From Rossellomorea sp. y25 (GTDB lineage Bacteria; Bacillota; Bacilli; Bacillales; Bacillaceae_B), in the NCBI RefSeq assembly GCF_038049935.1, contig NZ_CP145886.1, positions 1,302,001 through 1,366,000 of the forward strand: 64,000 nucleotides of DNA, written 5' to 3'. Each line of letters begins with the position of its first letter. The first letter of the stretch is position 1. Below the pieces are notes generated by a model that did not search any database, was not told the DNA's origin, and saw only the letters and a list, made by a program, of their open reading frames with translations. Below, one piece after another: positions 33,590 to 42,127 of this stretch. A program made the translations under genes and the position numbers.

Positions 33590-35359
33590 ATGGAGTCTAC
33601 ATATGAAAAGGGTAAGTGGAAGCAGCTTATTACTTTAATAAAGGAAACCGATCCACCGAAAACCCTGTTTGGCATTTCTTTATTCTTGAGCCTACTTACA
33701 ACGATTGCGGGACTTGCTATACCTTTATTAACAAGTAAGTTGATCGATGACTTCAGTTTAGATTCGTTAAGCAAAGGGGTCATCATAGGCATGATCGCTG
33801 CCTTTTTTGTTCAAGCGATTGCGGGAGGTGTGTCTGTTTACATATTGGCGAGGGTCGGGCAGCACGTGATCGCTTCCTTGAGAGAGAAGCTTTGGAGAAA
33901 ATTACTGGTTCTGCCCGTTCCTTATTATGATTCGCATGAAACGGGTGACTCGGTCAGCCGTATGACCAGTGATACGGGAGTGATCAAAAACTTGATCACC
34001 GAGCATCTGACAGGCTTTATTACAGGGATCATTTCTGTAATAGGTGCCATCATCGTGCTGTTTTATTTAGATTGGCCTCTTACCTTGGTGATGTTTTCAA
34101 TCATTCCACTATCATTATTATTTCTTATCCCGATAGGCAAAAAGATGGCTGATATCTCAAGGGGATTGCAAACCGAGACTGCAAGTTTCTCGGCTATCTT
34201 AACGAGAGTCCTTTCGGAAATCCGTCTCGTGAAGTCATCCAATGCGGAGGGGATTGAATTTCAAAAAGGTCAAACAGGAATCAAGAAGCTTTATGTCCTC
34301 GGATTAAAAGAAGGGATCATACAAGCGTTAATGTCGCCGGTCGTTTCTTCTTTAATTATCATCGTTCTTGTCCTAATCATTGGGTTCGGTGGTATTCGAG
34401 TGACTTCTGGGGCCATGACGGCCGGGGAGCTTGTTGCTTTCTTTATCTACCTCTTTCAGATTATCATGCCGATCACCCAGATCATCGTGTTTGTAACTCA
34501 ATTCCAGAAAACTGTGGGAGCAACAGAGAAAGTGTTATCGATTCTCAATTTAGAGGAAGAAAACCTTGAGGATGGAAGGTCCGTTCCTCAAACAGATCTT
34601 GCCCTGGTTCTTAATGGCGTGACGTTTGGGTATGAAGAGGGGGAGAAGGTGTTAAAGGATGTGACGATAAGGGCTGAAAAAGGGAAAGTTACGGCCATCG
34701 TAGGTCCGAGTGGAAGTGGGAAAACGACACTTTTTTCATTGATAGAGCAGTTCTATAAGCCCCAGCAAGGAGCCATTCTCTTGGGGGAAGATACAATCAG
34801 CTCATACCCGCTAAAATCATGGCGGGAACTTCTTGGCTACGTCTCCCAGGATAGTCCGGTCTATTCAGGCACAATAGGGGACAATATCTCTTACGGGCTC
34901 GATGGGGATATATCAGAGGAAAAGATGATTGCCGCTTCAAAAATGGCCTATGCCCATGAATTTATTAAGGAACTCCCTAACGGTTATCAAACAGAAGTAG
35001 GAGAAAGAGGAATCAAGCTTTCAGGAGGACAGCGACAACGACTTGCCATCGCAAGAGCCCTATTGAGGGATCCTGATATCCTCATGCTGGATGAAGCCAC
35101 TTCAAGCCTGGATAGTCAATCAGAAATTGTCGTTCAGGAAGCCCTAAAGAACTTAATGAAGGGACGAACCACCCTCGTGATTGCCCATCGCTTATCCACC
35201 ATCGTGGATGCCGATCAAATTGTCTTTTTAGAAAAAGGAAAGGTGACCGGAGTGGGGACACATGAGGAATTGTTTACTTCCCATGCTTTATACCGCGACT
35301 TTGCGAGACAGCAGTTAAGGATAGGGGAGCATCCTGATGCAGGAAGTAAATTAACATGA
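33590..35359 (+). CDS. bmrA: BmrA-like multidrug ABC exporter (half transporter)
   Basis: A 589-residue half-transporter, exactly the length of B. subtilis BmrA, which I recall as highly similar: LISLIKETDP-like start, six membrane helices (residues about 20-300), then the ATPase with Walker A GPSGSGKT, signature LSGGQRQR and Walker B ILMLDEATSSLD. It would homodimerise and expel hydrophobic drugs. The ATG at 33590 has GAGAGGGAG seven bases upstream; an ATG 25 codons earlier has no ribosome site. Its stop overlaps the next gene by ATGA. Confidence 0.88.
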   Translation: MESTYEKGKWKQLITLIKETDPPKTLFGISLFLSLLTTIAGLAIPLLTSKLIDDFSLDSLSKGVIIGMIAAFFVQAIAGGVSVYILARVGQHVIASLREKLWRKLLVLPVPYYDSHETGDSVSRMTSDTGVIKNLITEHLTGFITGIISVIGAIIVLFYLDWPLTLVMFSIIPLSLLFLIPIGKKMADISRGLQTETASFSAILTRVLSEIRLVKSSNAEGIEFQKGQTGIKKLYVLGLKEGIIQALMSPVVSSLIIIVLVLIIGFGGIRVTSGAMTAGELVAFFIYLFQIIMPITQIIVFVTQFQKTVGATEKVLSILNLEEENLEDGRSVPQTDLALVLNGVTFGYEEGEKVLKDVTIRAEKGKVTAIVGPSGSGKTTLFSLIEQFYKPQQGAILLGEDTISSYPLKSWRELLGYVSQDSPVYSGTIGDNISYGLDGDISEEKMIAASKMAYAHEFIKELPNGYQTEVGERGIKLSGGQRQRLAIARALLRDPDILMLDEATSSLDSQSEIVVQEALKNLMKGRTTLVIAHRLSTIVDADQIVFLEKGKVTGVGTHEELFTSHALYRDFARQQLRIGEHPDAGSKLT

Positions 35360-35679
35360 AACCTTTTACTGAACGAGTTGTAAAAATCATACAGAGCATC
35401 CCTTCTGGAAAAGTGATGACGTACGGTCAAATAGCTTCATTTGCAGGCAGTCCAAGAGCTGCCAGGCAGATCGTACGGATTCTTCATTCCATGAGTGAAA
35501 AGTATAAACTTCCCTGGCACCGGGTTTTGAATAGCAAGGGGGAAATTGGATTCGGGGATGAAGAGCAAGCGATGACCCAAAGGCTATGTTTGGAAGCTGA
35601 AGGGGTTCATTTCATAGGGAAGAATCGGATCAGGTTAGAGGAGTATCGGTATGAGCCCGAACCGGAGTGGGACATTTAA
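35356..35679 (+). CDS. Alkyltransferase-like protein (ATL) lacking the active-site cysteine
   Basis: A 107-residue protein of the O6-alkylguanine-DNA alkyltransferase DNA-binding domain: helix-turn-helix GKVMTYGQIASFAGSPRAARQIVRIL and the active-site loop PWHRVLNSKG near residues 48-57. The PCHRV cysteine of true methyltransferases is replaced by Trp, the mark of ATL proteins, which flip and bind O6-alkylguanine and recruit nucleotide excision repair rather than remove the alkyl group. It starts within the bmrA stop (ATGA), so both are made together, an unusual pairing of export and lesion binding. Confidence 0.88.
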   Translation: MKPFTERVVKIIQSIPSGKVMTYGQIASFAGSPRAARQIVRILHSMSEKYKLPWHRVLNSKGEIGFGDEEQAMTQRLCLEAEGVHFIGKNRIRLEEYRYEPEPEWDI

Positions 35680-35834
35680 TGATAAGGGTGATCAATTCCA
35701 ATAATTTCAAAATGACGCATAAATTACTCCTCACCTCAAAATTGCATAGCTAAAAAGTTAATTTCTATTGGTTCAGGCTAACGGTACCGGCCGATTCCAT
35801 TGTGGCATCTCTATGTCAAAATCTTAACCAGGCT

Positions 35835-36017
35835 TCAATCAAGAAAGCCGAAAACAATGACAAATAAAGATGTAAGGGCTGTGAATCCAATGATCACGTA
35901 TCCGATGATCCGGATTCCCAATGGCAGACTCCCCATTTCGGGTTTACTCATGGAGGCTCCTTCGATTTTTGACAAATGGTCAGTTACATCATTAAACGGT
36001 TTTTTAGGATTTGTCAT
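35835..36017 (-). CDS. 60-residue small membrane protein
   Basis: A polar N-terminal half (MTNPKKPFNDVTDHLSKIEGAS) followed by one long hydrophobic helix (about residues 33-58). AAAGGAGG lies six bases before the ATG, strong support for a real gene. No family is recognised. The gene is isolated: a 155-base non-coding stretch lies downstream, and the UbiB gene terminator lies upstream. Confidence 0.7.
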   Translation of the reverse strand: MTNPKKPFNDVTDHLSKIEGASMSKPEMGSLPLGIRIIGYVIIGFTALTSLFVIVFGFLD

Positions 36018-36045
36018 GGTATCCCTCCTTTCTATATTTTACCAT

Positions 36046-36081
36046 AAAAAAGGTAACCTAAATTCAAGGTTACCTTTTTTT
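36046..36081 (-). terminator. Terminator of the UbiB-family gene
   Basis: AAAAAAGGTAACCT and AGGTTACCTTTTTT pair around an eight-base loop, with a T-run on the minus strand. Confidence 0.85.
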
Positions 36082-36082
36082 A

Positions 36083-37705
36083 TTAATTCAGCTGTCCATT
36101 CCTAAGTCTCTTCAGCCAACGTTTTTGTCGGAAGCTGATAAACAAATAACCAACTAAACTTAATCCAGATACGACGAAACTACCTTGCCAAATGAAATCC
36201 ACGTCGAATCCCATTCCTGTGAAGGCGCCAACACCACTGAAGAGTAGAAGGATGAAAGCCTGCTTCTTCTGGTTTTCAAATACCACAAATTGAAACTCAT
36301 TTTGCTGATGATGATCCTTTTGCTCGAGTGCTTTTTCCGGTACGTCCAGGAGCTGACGGACTTTTTGCACCGTTTGAAACAAGGGCTGAGCACTTATCCA
36401 TTTCATGAGAAGCTCCCACTTGTTTGTGTTACTATCCTTTATCCAATCCATGAAGGCGGGTTTGACGACATCGAGGGTTTCCTCATCGGGACTCAATGTA
36501 TGGACAAGTCCTTCTATGGTTGCAAAAGACCGACCTAAAAAGATGAAGCGGGTAGGCACTTGTACAGGTAATGATTTCACCATATCATTTATTTCTTTCT
36601 TCACGGTTAGCAGATCCATCTGTTTGAACTGCTCCATATCGAGTGTGACAAACTCCTTTAGTACGGGTTCTATCGTTTTCGGACTTGCATCAGGAAGCAA
36701 GAACCCTAATTGAGCCAGCGCTTCTGCTGCTTTCCGGAAATTTTTTAGTAGGATTCCTTCCAGAAGATCTTGAAAGTGAGTGGAATCTCTCTTCGAAATT
36801 TCCCCGATCATTCCGTAATCAAGGAGAACGAAGGTACCATCCGGTTGAAGCAGTATATTCCCTGCATGTGGGTCGGCATGGAAGATTCCTGGCTCGAGCC
36901 ATTGGGGAATGAAGAGGCGAAACAATTCCTGAGCTAACTTCTGACCGTCCAATCCATACGACTCAAATGCTTTTCGGTCATTCAATCGAACGCCATCCAC
37001 CCACTCCATCACCAATACTTTATCTGTACAAAGTTCAGGGTACATAGCAGGAATCTTCACGTTAGGATGGTCCTTGAACCGCTGCTTAAATGAAATGGCC
37101 GTGTTCATTTCCTTTGAAAAGTCGAGCTCTTGCTCGATGACCAGCTTCAATTCCTGATAAAGCATTTTGAAATCAATGAACCCTTTTGGAACAGGTGCGA
37201 AATGTCTGGCAAACCAAATAATGATGGCAAGGGAGCGGAAATCCGTCTTCACCAGGGAAGGAATCTCAGGGCGCTGCACCTTGATAGCTGCTTGCTTACC
37301 ATCTGACAGCGTCGCCTTATATACTTCTCCTATAGAAGCTGATGCAACAGCTTCCTGGTCGATGGCCTGAACCTTAGTAGTCACTGAGCTGTCCCATTCA
37401 CGTTCCAGAACCCTTTCAATCTCCTCCCATGGTGAAGGAGGAACGTGATCGACCAGATCCTGTATTTGATTAATAAATCCTCTCGGCAGTAAATCCTCAC
37501 GTATACTGAGGAGCTGTCCAACCTTGATCAAAACACCATTTAATTCAAATAAGGTCTCTTTAAACTCTTTTCCTATCTTTTCCCAAAGCTTATCTTTCTC
37601 CGATTGGGACTTACCGCGAAGACGGTACCAATAGACTCTTACTACGATGGAAAGAGCCAGTGATAGTACCTTCCACATTCTCCAAAGCTTCTTCTCTGAC
37701 TTCAT
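36083..37705 (-). CDS. UbiB/AarF-family atypical kinase
   Basis: A 540-residue ABC1/ADCK protein: family motif LIKVGQLLSIREDLLP (KxGQ near residues 62-65), a Gly/Ala-rich loop VASASIGEVYKA, ATP lysine in AAIKVQRP, catalytic HADPHAGNIL and metal-binding LLDYGMIG. The C-terminus has two predicted membrane helices (about 485-530). In bacteria these proteins support isoprenoid-quinone or lipid metabolism through an ATPase activity; the Bacillus role is not established. The start ATG has GGGGGATG upstream. The operon appears to be a single gene. Confidence 0.88.
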   Translation of the reverse strand: MKSEKKLWRMWKVLSLALSIVVRVYWYRLRGKSQSEKDKLWEKIGKEFKETLFELNGVLIKVGQLLSIREDLLPRGFINQIQDLVDHVPPSPWEEIERVLEREWDSSVTTKVQAIDQEAVASASIGEVYKATLSDGKQAAIKVQRPEIPSLVKTDFRSLAIIIWFARHFAPVPKGFIDFKMLYQELKLVIEQELDFSKEMNTAISFKQRFKDHPNVKIPAMYPELCTDKVLVMEWVDGVRLNDRKAFESYGLDGQKLAQELFRLFIPQWLEPGIFHADPHAGNILLQPDGTFVLLDYGMIGEISKRDSTHFQDLLEGILLKNFRKAAEALAQLGFLLPDASPKTIEPVLKEFVTLDMEQFKQMDLLTVKKEINDMVKSLPVQVPTRFIFLGRSFATIEGLVHTLSPDEETLDVVKPAFMDWIKDSNTNKWELLMKWISAQPLFQTVQKVRQLLDVPEKALEQKDHHQQNEFQFVVFENQKKQAFILLLFSGVGAFTGMGFDVDFIWQGSFVVSGLSLVGYLFISFRQKRWLKRLRNGQLN

Positions 37706-37856
37706 CGTTTCATCCCCCGTAACTGGACTATCTCTATCTATTATGTAATACGGATAAAAAAGAAGAAAGTTTCTCTAACTTATAATCAAAATATTACATT
37801 TTTTTCATTCGATTTTTATGGTATTTTGACACCTTTGTGAACTGCTTAAAAGCCTA

Positions 37857-37885
37857 TTGCAATAAGGAGGGAGAAGAGGTATATT
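37857..37885 (+). promoter_or_regulatory. Candidate doxX promoter
   Basis: TTGCAA (37857-37862), 17 bases, TATATT (37880-37885). Transcription would start about 37892, just upstream of the first Rex box. Confidence 0.5.
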
Positions 37886-37900
37886 ATAAGTGTAAAGAGA

Positions 37901-37918
37901 ATGTGAAAAATTTCACAA
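37901..37918 (+). promoter_or_regulatory. Rex operator 1
   Basis: ATGTGAAAAATTTCACAA matches the Rex consensus TTGTGAANNNNTTCACAA at all but the first base. Located just after the probable transcription start. Confidence 0.85.
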
Positions 37919-37979
37919 ACAAAACAGCTATCAAATCGAAACCATCACAAACTTTGATCAACTGTTTTTTTAATCACAC

Positions 37980-37997
37980 TTGTGAAATATTTCACAA
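37980..37997 (+). promoter_or_regulatory. Rex operator 2
   Basis: TTGTGAAATATTTCACAA is a perfect Rex consensus palindrome, 79 bases from operator 1 and 27 bases before the doxX ATG. Confidence 0.9.
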
Positions 37998-38024
37998 TAT
38001 ACATCCAAAAGGAGATGATCCATC

Positions 38025-38519
38025 ATGAGATGGTGGGAAAATCAAAAGGTGAGCTTGGTTTGGACAGTGATTAGAATTTGGTTGGGCGTTCAGTGGCTGG
38101 AAGCGGGTTGGCACAAAGTGAATGATGGTTTTGATGCAACCGGCTTCTTGCAAGGAGCATTGGCTAAGGCGACGGGAGATCATCCAGCCGTTCAAGGGTG
38201 GTACGCAGAATTTCTAAAAGGGTTCGCTATTCCCAATGTAGATTTATTCAACATCTTGATTCCTTGGGGAGAAGTGCTGGTGGGAGCTGGTTTGATTGTC
38301 GGATTCATGACAATACCTGCACTAGTCGCAGGAGCATTCATGAACTTAAATTTCTTATTGGCGGGTACAGTGAGCACGAATCCAGTTCTCTACACAGTTG
38401 CCATCATACTTCTATTTGCCGGCAGAGGGGCTTTCTGTTGGGGAGCTGACCGATGGGTGTTACCATACCTGAAACATATGGTTCTTCCTAAACAGCATAA
38501 AAAGCCGATCGTGGTATGA
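38025..38519 (+). CDS. DoxX-like membrane protein
   Basis: A 164-residue protein with four hydrophobic segments (about 10-28, 73-95, 98-115, 120-142). The N-terminal LGVQWLEAGWHKV and the pattern IPWGEVLVGAGLIVGFMTIPALVAGAFMNLNFLLAG fit DoxX, the large-subunit type of thiosulfate:quinone oxidoreductase; most Bacillus members are of unknown function. AAAGGAGATGAT precedes the ATG. Two Rex sites upstream indicate repression at high NAD+/NADH and induction under oxygen limitation, linking it to respiratory redox balance. Confidence 0.85.
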   Translation: MRWWENQKVSLVWTVIRIWLGVQWLEAGWHKVNDGFDATGFLQGALAKATGDHPAVQGWYAEFLKGFAIPNVDLFNILIPWGEVLVGAGLIVGFMTIPALVAGAFMNLNFLLAGTVSTNPVLYTVAIILLFAGRGAFCWGADRWVLPYLKHMVLPKQHKKPIVV

Positions 38520-38534
38520 TAGTACGTTTAATTA

Positions 38535-38570
38535 AAACCACCCATGATGGTTTCTCATGGGTGGTTTCTT
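38535..38570 (+). terminator. Terminator of doxX
   Basis: AAACCACCCATGA and TCATGGGTGGTTT pair perfectly around a seven-base loop; TTCTTAAT follows. Confidence 0.85.
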
Positions 38571-38615
38571 AATGAATTCCTCAGAACCTATCTTTTTTTA
38601 CCTACAGGGAGTGCA

Positions 38616-38801
38616 CTATTGGTTTTTCTTCACTCGTGCACGCTGGTTGGCAGCATTGGCGCGAGCTTGTGCTTCCATATCAGCCTGGTCGGCAAGTTCA
38701 CGTGAGAACTCTTCGTCAACACCGTCAGATTTGAGCTGAGCGGGTGTTTGTGGCAAGCTGTTTTTGTTTCCTCGTTTACTATTTCCGCGTGATCTGCCCA
38801 A
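38616..38801 (-). CDS. yfhD: YfhD family small protein
   Basis: A 61-residue highly charged protein (MGRSRGNSKRGNK...) with the conserved LKSDGVDEEFSRELADQADMEAQARANAANQRA of the YfhD family. It is a Bacillus small protein of unknown function, often present beside yfhE. TTG at 38801 is chosen: AAAAGGGG lies nine bases upstream and the resulting start MGR matches the family; an ATG three codons earlier touches the ribosome site. A terminator for the upstream gene separates it from yfhE. Confidence 0.8.
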   Translation of the reverse strand: MGRSRGNSKRGNKNSLPQTPAQLKSDGVDEEFSRELADQADMEAQARANAANQRARVKKNQ

Positions 38802-38832
38802 TATGAACATCCCCTTTTCAGTTGGTTAAAAA

Positions 38833-38868
38833 AATAAAGGTACAGACTAAGGAGTCTGTACCTTTATT
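38833..38868 (-). terminator. Terminator of yfhE
   Basis: AATAAAGGTACAGACT and AGTCTGTACCTTTATT form a perfect 16-bp stem with a four-base loop; TTTTTTT follows on the minus strand. Confidence 0.9.
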
Positions 38869-38907
38869 CTTCTTCAAAGTAAGGGTTTTTAGTTAGGTAA
38901 TAATTGT

Positions 38908-39033
38908 CTATCTATGGGCTTTGGAGCTGAAGCCGCCTGCACGATCAGCTGCTTTGAATTCTCGTGAATACGTTACTTCCTGGGCACTGGATAGAACCGA
39001 TTTGTTTTTGTCTTTCTTTTTCTTATTATCCAT
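38908..39033 (-). CDS. yfhE: YfhE family small protein
   Basis: A 41-residue basic protein: MDNKKKKDKNKSVLSSAQEV then VTYSREFKAADRAGGFSSKAHR. The REFKxADRAGG motif identifies the YfhE family of tiny Bacillus proteins, of unknown function. AAGGGATG lies about nine bases before the ATG. It lies next to yfhD, as in B. subtilis, with yfhF upstream. Its own terminator follows, so the two small genes are separate units. Confidence 0.78.
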   Translation of the reverse strand: MDNKKKKDKNKSVLSSAQEVTYSREFKAADRAGGFSSKAHR

Positions 39034-39104
39034 TCGTATGTACATCCCTTCTTTTCAAGATTACTTCTATTTTTGCCTTGAAAAGAAGGGGGCATACCTG
39101 TGTT

Positions 39105-40010
39105 TTAATGATAAATGTCAATCAAGGCACTTTTTAATTCAGGGTATTCAAATTGAAAACCGTTTTCTGAAAGGACACTCGGAAGTACTTTTTGGCCTTC
39201 TAGCACTAAGGCGCTCATTTCACCCATTGCTACTTTTAAAGCAAGGGAAGGGACAGGAATCCAGTGTGGCCTGCCAAGCACGGCCCCGAGTGTTTTCCCG
39301 AATTCTTTCATGGTAACGGGAGAGGGTGCTGTCACATTCACCGGTCCAGAGATGGATTGTGTTTTAACAATGAAATGCACCGCTCTTGCAATGTCTTTAA
39401 TATGGACCCACGACATCCATTGGTCACCGGACCCAACCGTTCCTCCCACAAACATTTTATAAGGAAGAGCGATACGAGGGAGGGCGCCTTCCTCCTCTCC
39501 CAGTATAATTCCGAAACGAGCATATGCAACCCGGATATCCAACTGATTCGCCTTGCTCGCTTCTTTTTCCCATATTTGAACGGTTTCTCCTAAAAAGTTG
39601 TCTGCCGTTTCCGTTGACGCTTCCGTATACGTATTCGTTTTTGAAGAAGGATAGTAGCCGATTGCACTTGCGTTAATAAGACACGCGGGTTTCTCTTTCA
39701 GTGCCTTAATAATGTTCATTACCTCTTGAGTCGAGTTGATTCGGCTATTGATGATTCGTTTTTTACGCTCATCCGTCCAGCGGCCGCTGTTGATGGATTC
39801 CCCTGCAAGGTTAATGAAGGCTTGGATTCCTTCGAGCGCATCTTCAGGTTTCGCACCGTCGGACAGCCATTTTACGTAGGTAACACCTGAACGATTGTCG
39901 TATTTATCCGGGTTCCGGGTAAGTATCATTACTTCGTGATGGTGTTCGAGAAGTTCATCCGTCAAAGCCTGACCGACAAAACCCGTACCACCTGTTATAG
40001 CGATCTTCAT
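39105..40010 (-). CDS. yfhF: TIGR01777-type NAD-dependent epimerase (YfhF)
   Basis: A 301-residue extended short-chain dehydrogenase. The Rossmann motif GGTGFVG lies at residues 7-13; ALEGIQAFINLAGESI and YYPSSKTN-like YYPSSK follow, and the C-terminal DUF1731 region is HWIPVPSLALKVAMGEMSALVLEGQKVLPSVL. Enzymatic role is unknown. The ATG at 40010 has GGAGGG six bases upstream and gives MKIAITGG. Divergent from recX, as yfhF and recX are in B. subtilis. Confidence 0.9.
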   Translation of the reverse strand: MKIAITGGTGFVGQALTDELLEHHHEVMILTRNPDKYDNRSGVTYVKWLSDGAKPEDALEGIQAFINLAGESINSGRWTDERKKRIINSRINSTQEVMNIIKALKEKPACLINASAIGYYPSSKTNTYTEASTETADNFLGETVQIWEKEASKANQLDIRVAYARFGIILGEEEGALPRIALPYKMFVGGTVGSGDQWMSWVHIKDIARAVHFIVKTQSISGPVNVTAPSPVTMKEFGKTLGAVLGRPHWIPVPSLALKVAMGEMSALVLEGQKVLPSVLSENGFQFEYPELKSALIDIYH

Positions 40011-40100
40011 CATCATCCCTCCAATATACATATTATTTTACCTATCTACAGAATAAAAAACATATGCTGAATGTGTTAGGATTACTATGAGGTGGAAAAA

Positions 40101-40907
40101 ATGGGTAAGATTACGAAAATAACGAAGCAAGTAAAGAACGATGAGCGTTACAATTTATTTATAGATGGAAAATATTCTTTCAGTGTCGATGAAGCAGTAT
40201 TGGCGAAGTTCCAGCTCAGAAAAGGATTGGAAGTCGATGAGCTTGAAATCTCCGAGCTACAGTACGAAGACGATGTGAAAAAAGCATTCAATAAAGCCAT
40301 TCAGTATTTAGCCTATCGAATGCGTACGGAAAAAGAAATTAGGGACCATTTACAAGAAGGTGATCCTGAAGATGGCGTCATACAGGAAGTGATTCATAAA
40401 TTAAATGATATTAAATACATCAATGATTTAGAATTCGCCCACGCTTTTGTCGGGACCCACATGAATACCTCTGATAAGGGTCCGACATGGATCCGCGGGG
40501 AATTAAGAAGAAAAGGGGTGGATGACCCTTATATCGAAGAGGCCCTTGCTGTATTTACCGAAGAGAAGCAGGTAGACAAGGCGGTCGGACTAACCGAAAA
40601 ACTTCTTCAAAAGTACCGGAAAGATTCCAAAATGATCGCCAGGCAAAAAATTGAACAAAACCTGATGCGAAAAGGTTATCCTGGTTCTGTCATGAAAATT
40701 GTCTGGGAGACAGTGGAATCTGATCGTGATGACGATGAAAAATGGGATGCCGTCTATCACCAAGGGCTAAAGGCTCATAGAAAACTTAGTTCTAAATATG
40801 ATGGATATGAGTATGTCCAAAAAATGAAACAAACGCTATATAGAAAAGGTTTTTCAATGGAGGACATTGAAAGACTTTTAGAAGAGTTAAAAGAAAATGA
40901 AGAATGA
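40101..40907 (+). CDS. recX: Recombination regulator RecX
   Basis: A 268-residue RecX protein with three-helix repeat units; the pattern ALAYRMRTEKEIRDHL and GPTWIRGELRRKGVDDPYIEEAL recurs as in the family. RecX restrains RecA filaments during recombination. The ATG at 40101 is set by GAGGTGG five bases upstream and matches known starts (MGKITKIT). Divergent from yfhF. B. subtilis RecX (YfhG) has nearly the same length. Confidence 0.9.
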   Translation: MGKITKITKQVKNDERYNLFIDGKYSFSVDEAVLAKFQLRKGLEVDELEISELQYEDDVKKAFNKAIQYLAYRMRTEKEIRDHLQEGDPEDGVIQEVIHKLNDIKYINDLEFAHAFVGTHMNTSDKGPTWIRGELRRKGVDDPYIEEALAVFTEEKQVDKAVGLTEKLLQKYRKDSKMIARQKIEQNLMRKGYPGSVMKIVWETVESDRDDDEKWDAVYHQGLKAHRKLSSKYDGYEYVQKMKQTLYRKGFSMEDIERLLEELKENEE

Positions 40908-40950
40908 TCTTTGGTTTTCAAGATAGAGTGAACTACAAGGGGGAAGCCTG

Positions 40951-41364
40951 GTGGAGATTTTCACGATACTATTTGCTTGTTTAACACTGTTGCTGCTAAT
41001 CGGTACGACTAAAAAATTTAAGCTATATGCAGGTGGATTAGTGGTGGGGGCAGCCATTCTATTTATTATTGGTGAAATCATCATTAAAGTCCAAACTGGC
41101 TTCTATTCACTGGGGAAACAAGAGTGGTATAACCTAGGATACGCCGAAACCATGGGGAAATGGGTGATGCCATTTTTTATTTTGGGTTTGACGATCTTCT
41201 TCATCCTCGTGAACACCCGGATGATTCAGCAGTTTCTAAAAAGAAAAGACGGTATCCGCTGGGTTTGGATGGCATTTTTAGTGGTTATTGATGCATTCGC
41301 TGTATTTTTAGTGCCAGTGTTATTATTTATCGTGGCCTTTATATTCTTCCCCTTTGCTCCATAA
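40951..41364 (+). CDS. Hypothetical four-helix membrane protein
   Basis: A 137-residue hydrophobic protein with four predicted membrane segments (about 3-22, 26-48, 72-92, 107-134). The GTG start has AAGGGGG eight bases upstream. It lies 43 bases after recX and may be cotranscribed. No family is recognised. A terminator follows. Confidence 0.6.
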   Translation: MEIFTILFACLTLLLLIGTTKKFKLYAGGLVVGAAILFIIGEIIIKVQTGFYSLGKQEWYNLGYAETMGKWVMPFFILGLTIFFILVNTRMIQQFLKRKDGIRWVWMAFLVVIDAFAVFLVPVLLFIVAFIFFPFAP

Positions 41365-41369
41365 ATGAG

Positions 41370-41402
41370 AAGGCAGTCTTCGTTGAGGGAAGGCTGCCTT
41401 TT
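41370..41402. terminator. Hairpin between convergent genes
   Basis: AAGGCAGTCTTC and GAAGGCTGCCTT form a stem with one G-T-like mismatch and a seven-base loop, followed by TTGAGG; shared by the membrane gene and the dehydrogenase gene. Confidence 0.65.
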
Positions 41403-41407
41403 GAGGC

Positions 41408-42079
41408 TTATTTTTTTGATTCAATGACGATTTCGTCTTTTTCTTTGTATTCATTCACAATCAATTCAGCTACTTCTTTAGGGGAGCGAAGCCTTGATGG
41501 ATCACTGATATGATCACTGTTCTCCCAAAATGGAGTATTCATCCCACCCATATACGCATTCACGATGCGAAGATTTGAATCCTCGTACTCCTTCTGTAAA
41601 CTTTCACCAAATCCTCTCAGAGCAAACTTACTCGCTACATACAATGATTCGTTCTTTTTACCTCTAAGGCCAGCTGTTGAAATAATGTTAATGATGGTGC
41701 TATTTTGGGCCAGTTGATTTAGCAGTGCCTTGGTAAGTCGAATGGGACCCAGTGCATTCGTTTCAAACATGCTTACTAATTCCTCATCGTCCGTATCCTT
41801 GAAGGGGCCGAAATAACCTATCCCTGCGTTATGTATGAGTAGTTCTACATGTTGGCCCTGGAGGTGAGTTTCACTGAATTGTTGAATGGCACCAGTTGAA
41901 CGTATATCCAACGTGGCAAAAGAAACCTTTCCGCCTATGCTTTCGATTTCTGCTGCCGCTTCGTTTAAGCGGTCTTCCGTTCGTCCAAGAAGGAAGATAT
42001 GATATCCTTGCTGGCTAAGAAGTTTTCCTAATTCTTTTCCGAGGCCCGAGCCTCCTCCTGTGATGATGGCTGTTTTCAT
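41408..42079 (-). CDS. Short-chain dehydrogenase/reductase
   Basis: A 223-residue classical SDR: cofactor-binding TGGGSGLG at residues 7-14, structural NAG in IHNAGIG, and catalytic Ser with Tyr-x-x-x-Lys in STAGLRGKKNESLYVASK. Substrate unknown. It is placed between recX and yfhH, where B. subtilis has none of this type, and lies beside the 125-bp repeat cluster. AAAGGATG precedes the ATG. Confidence 0.85.
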   Translation of the reverse strand: MKTAIITGGGSGLGKELGKLLSQQGYHIFLLGRTEDRLNEAAAEIESIGGKVSFATLDIRSTGAIQQFSETHLQGQHVELLIHNAGIGYFGPFKDTDDEELVSMFETNALGPIRLTKALLNQLAQNSTIINIISTAGLRGKKNESLYVASKFALRGFGESLQKEYEDSNLRIVNAYMGGMNTPFWENSDHISDPSRLRSPKEVAELIVNEYKEKDEIVIESKK

Positions 42080-42127
42080 GAAGGTAACATCCTTTCTCGT
42101 GAATGTGGTTAGATGATTGTCCGAAGT

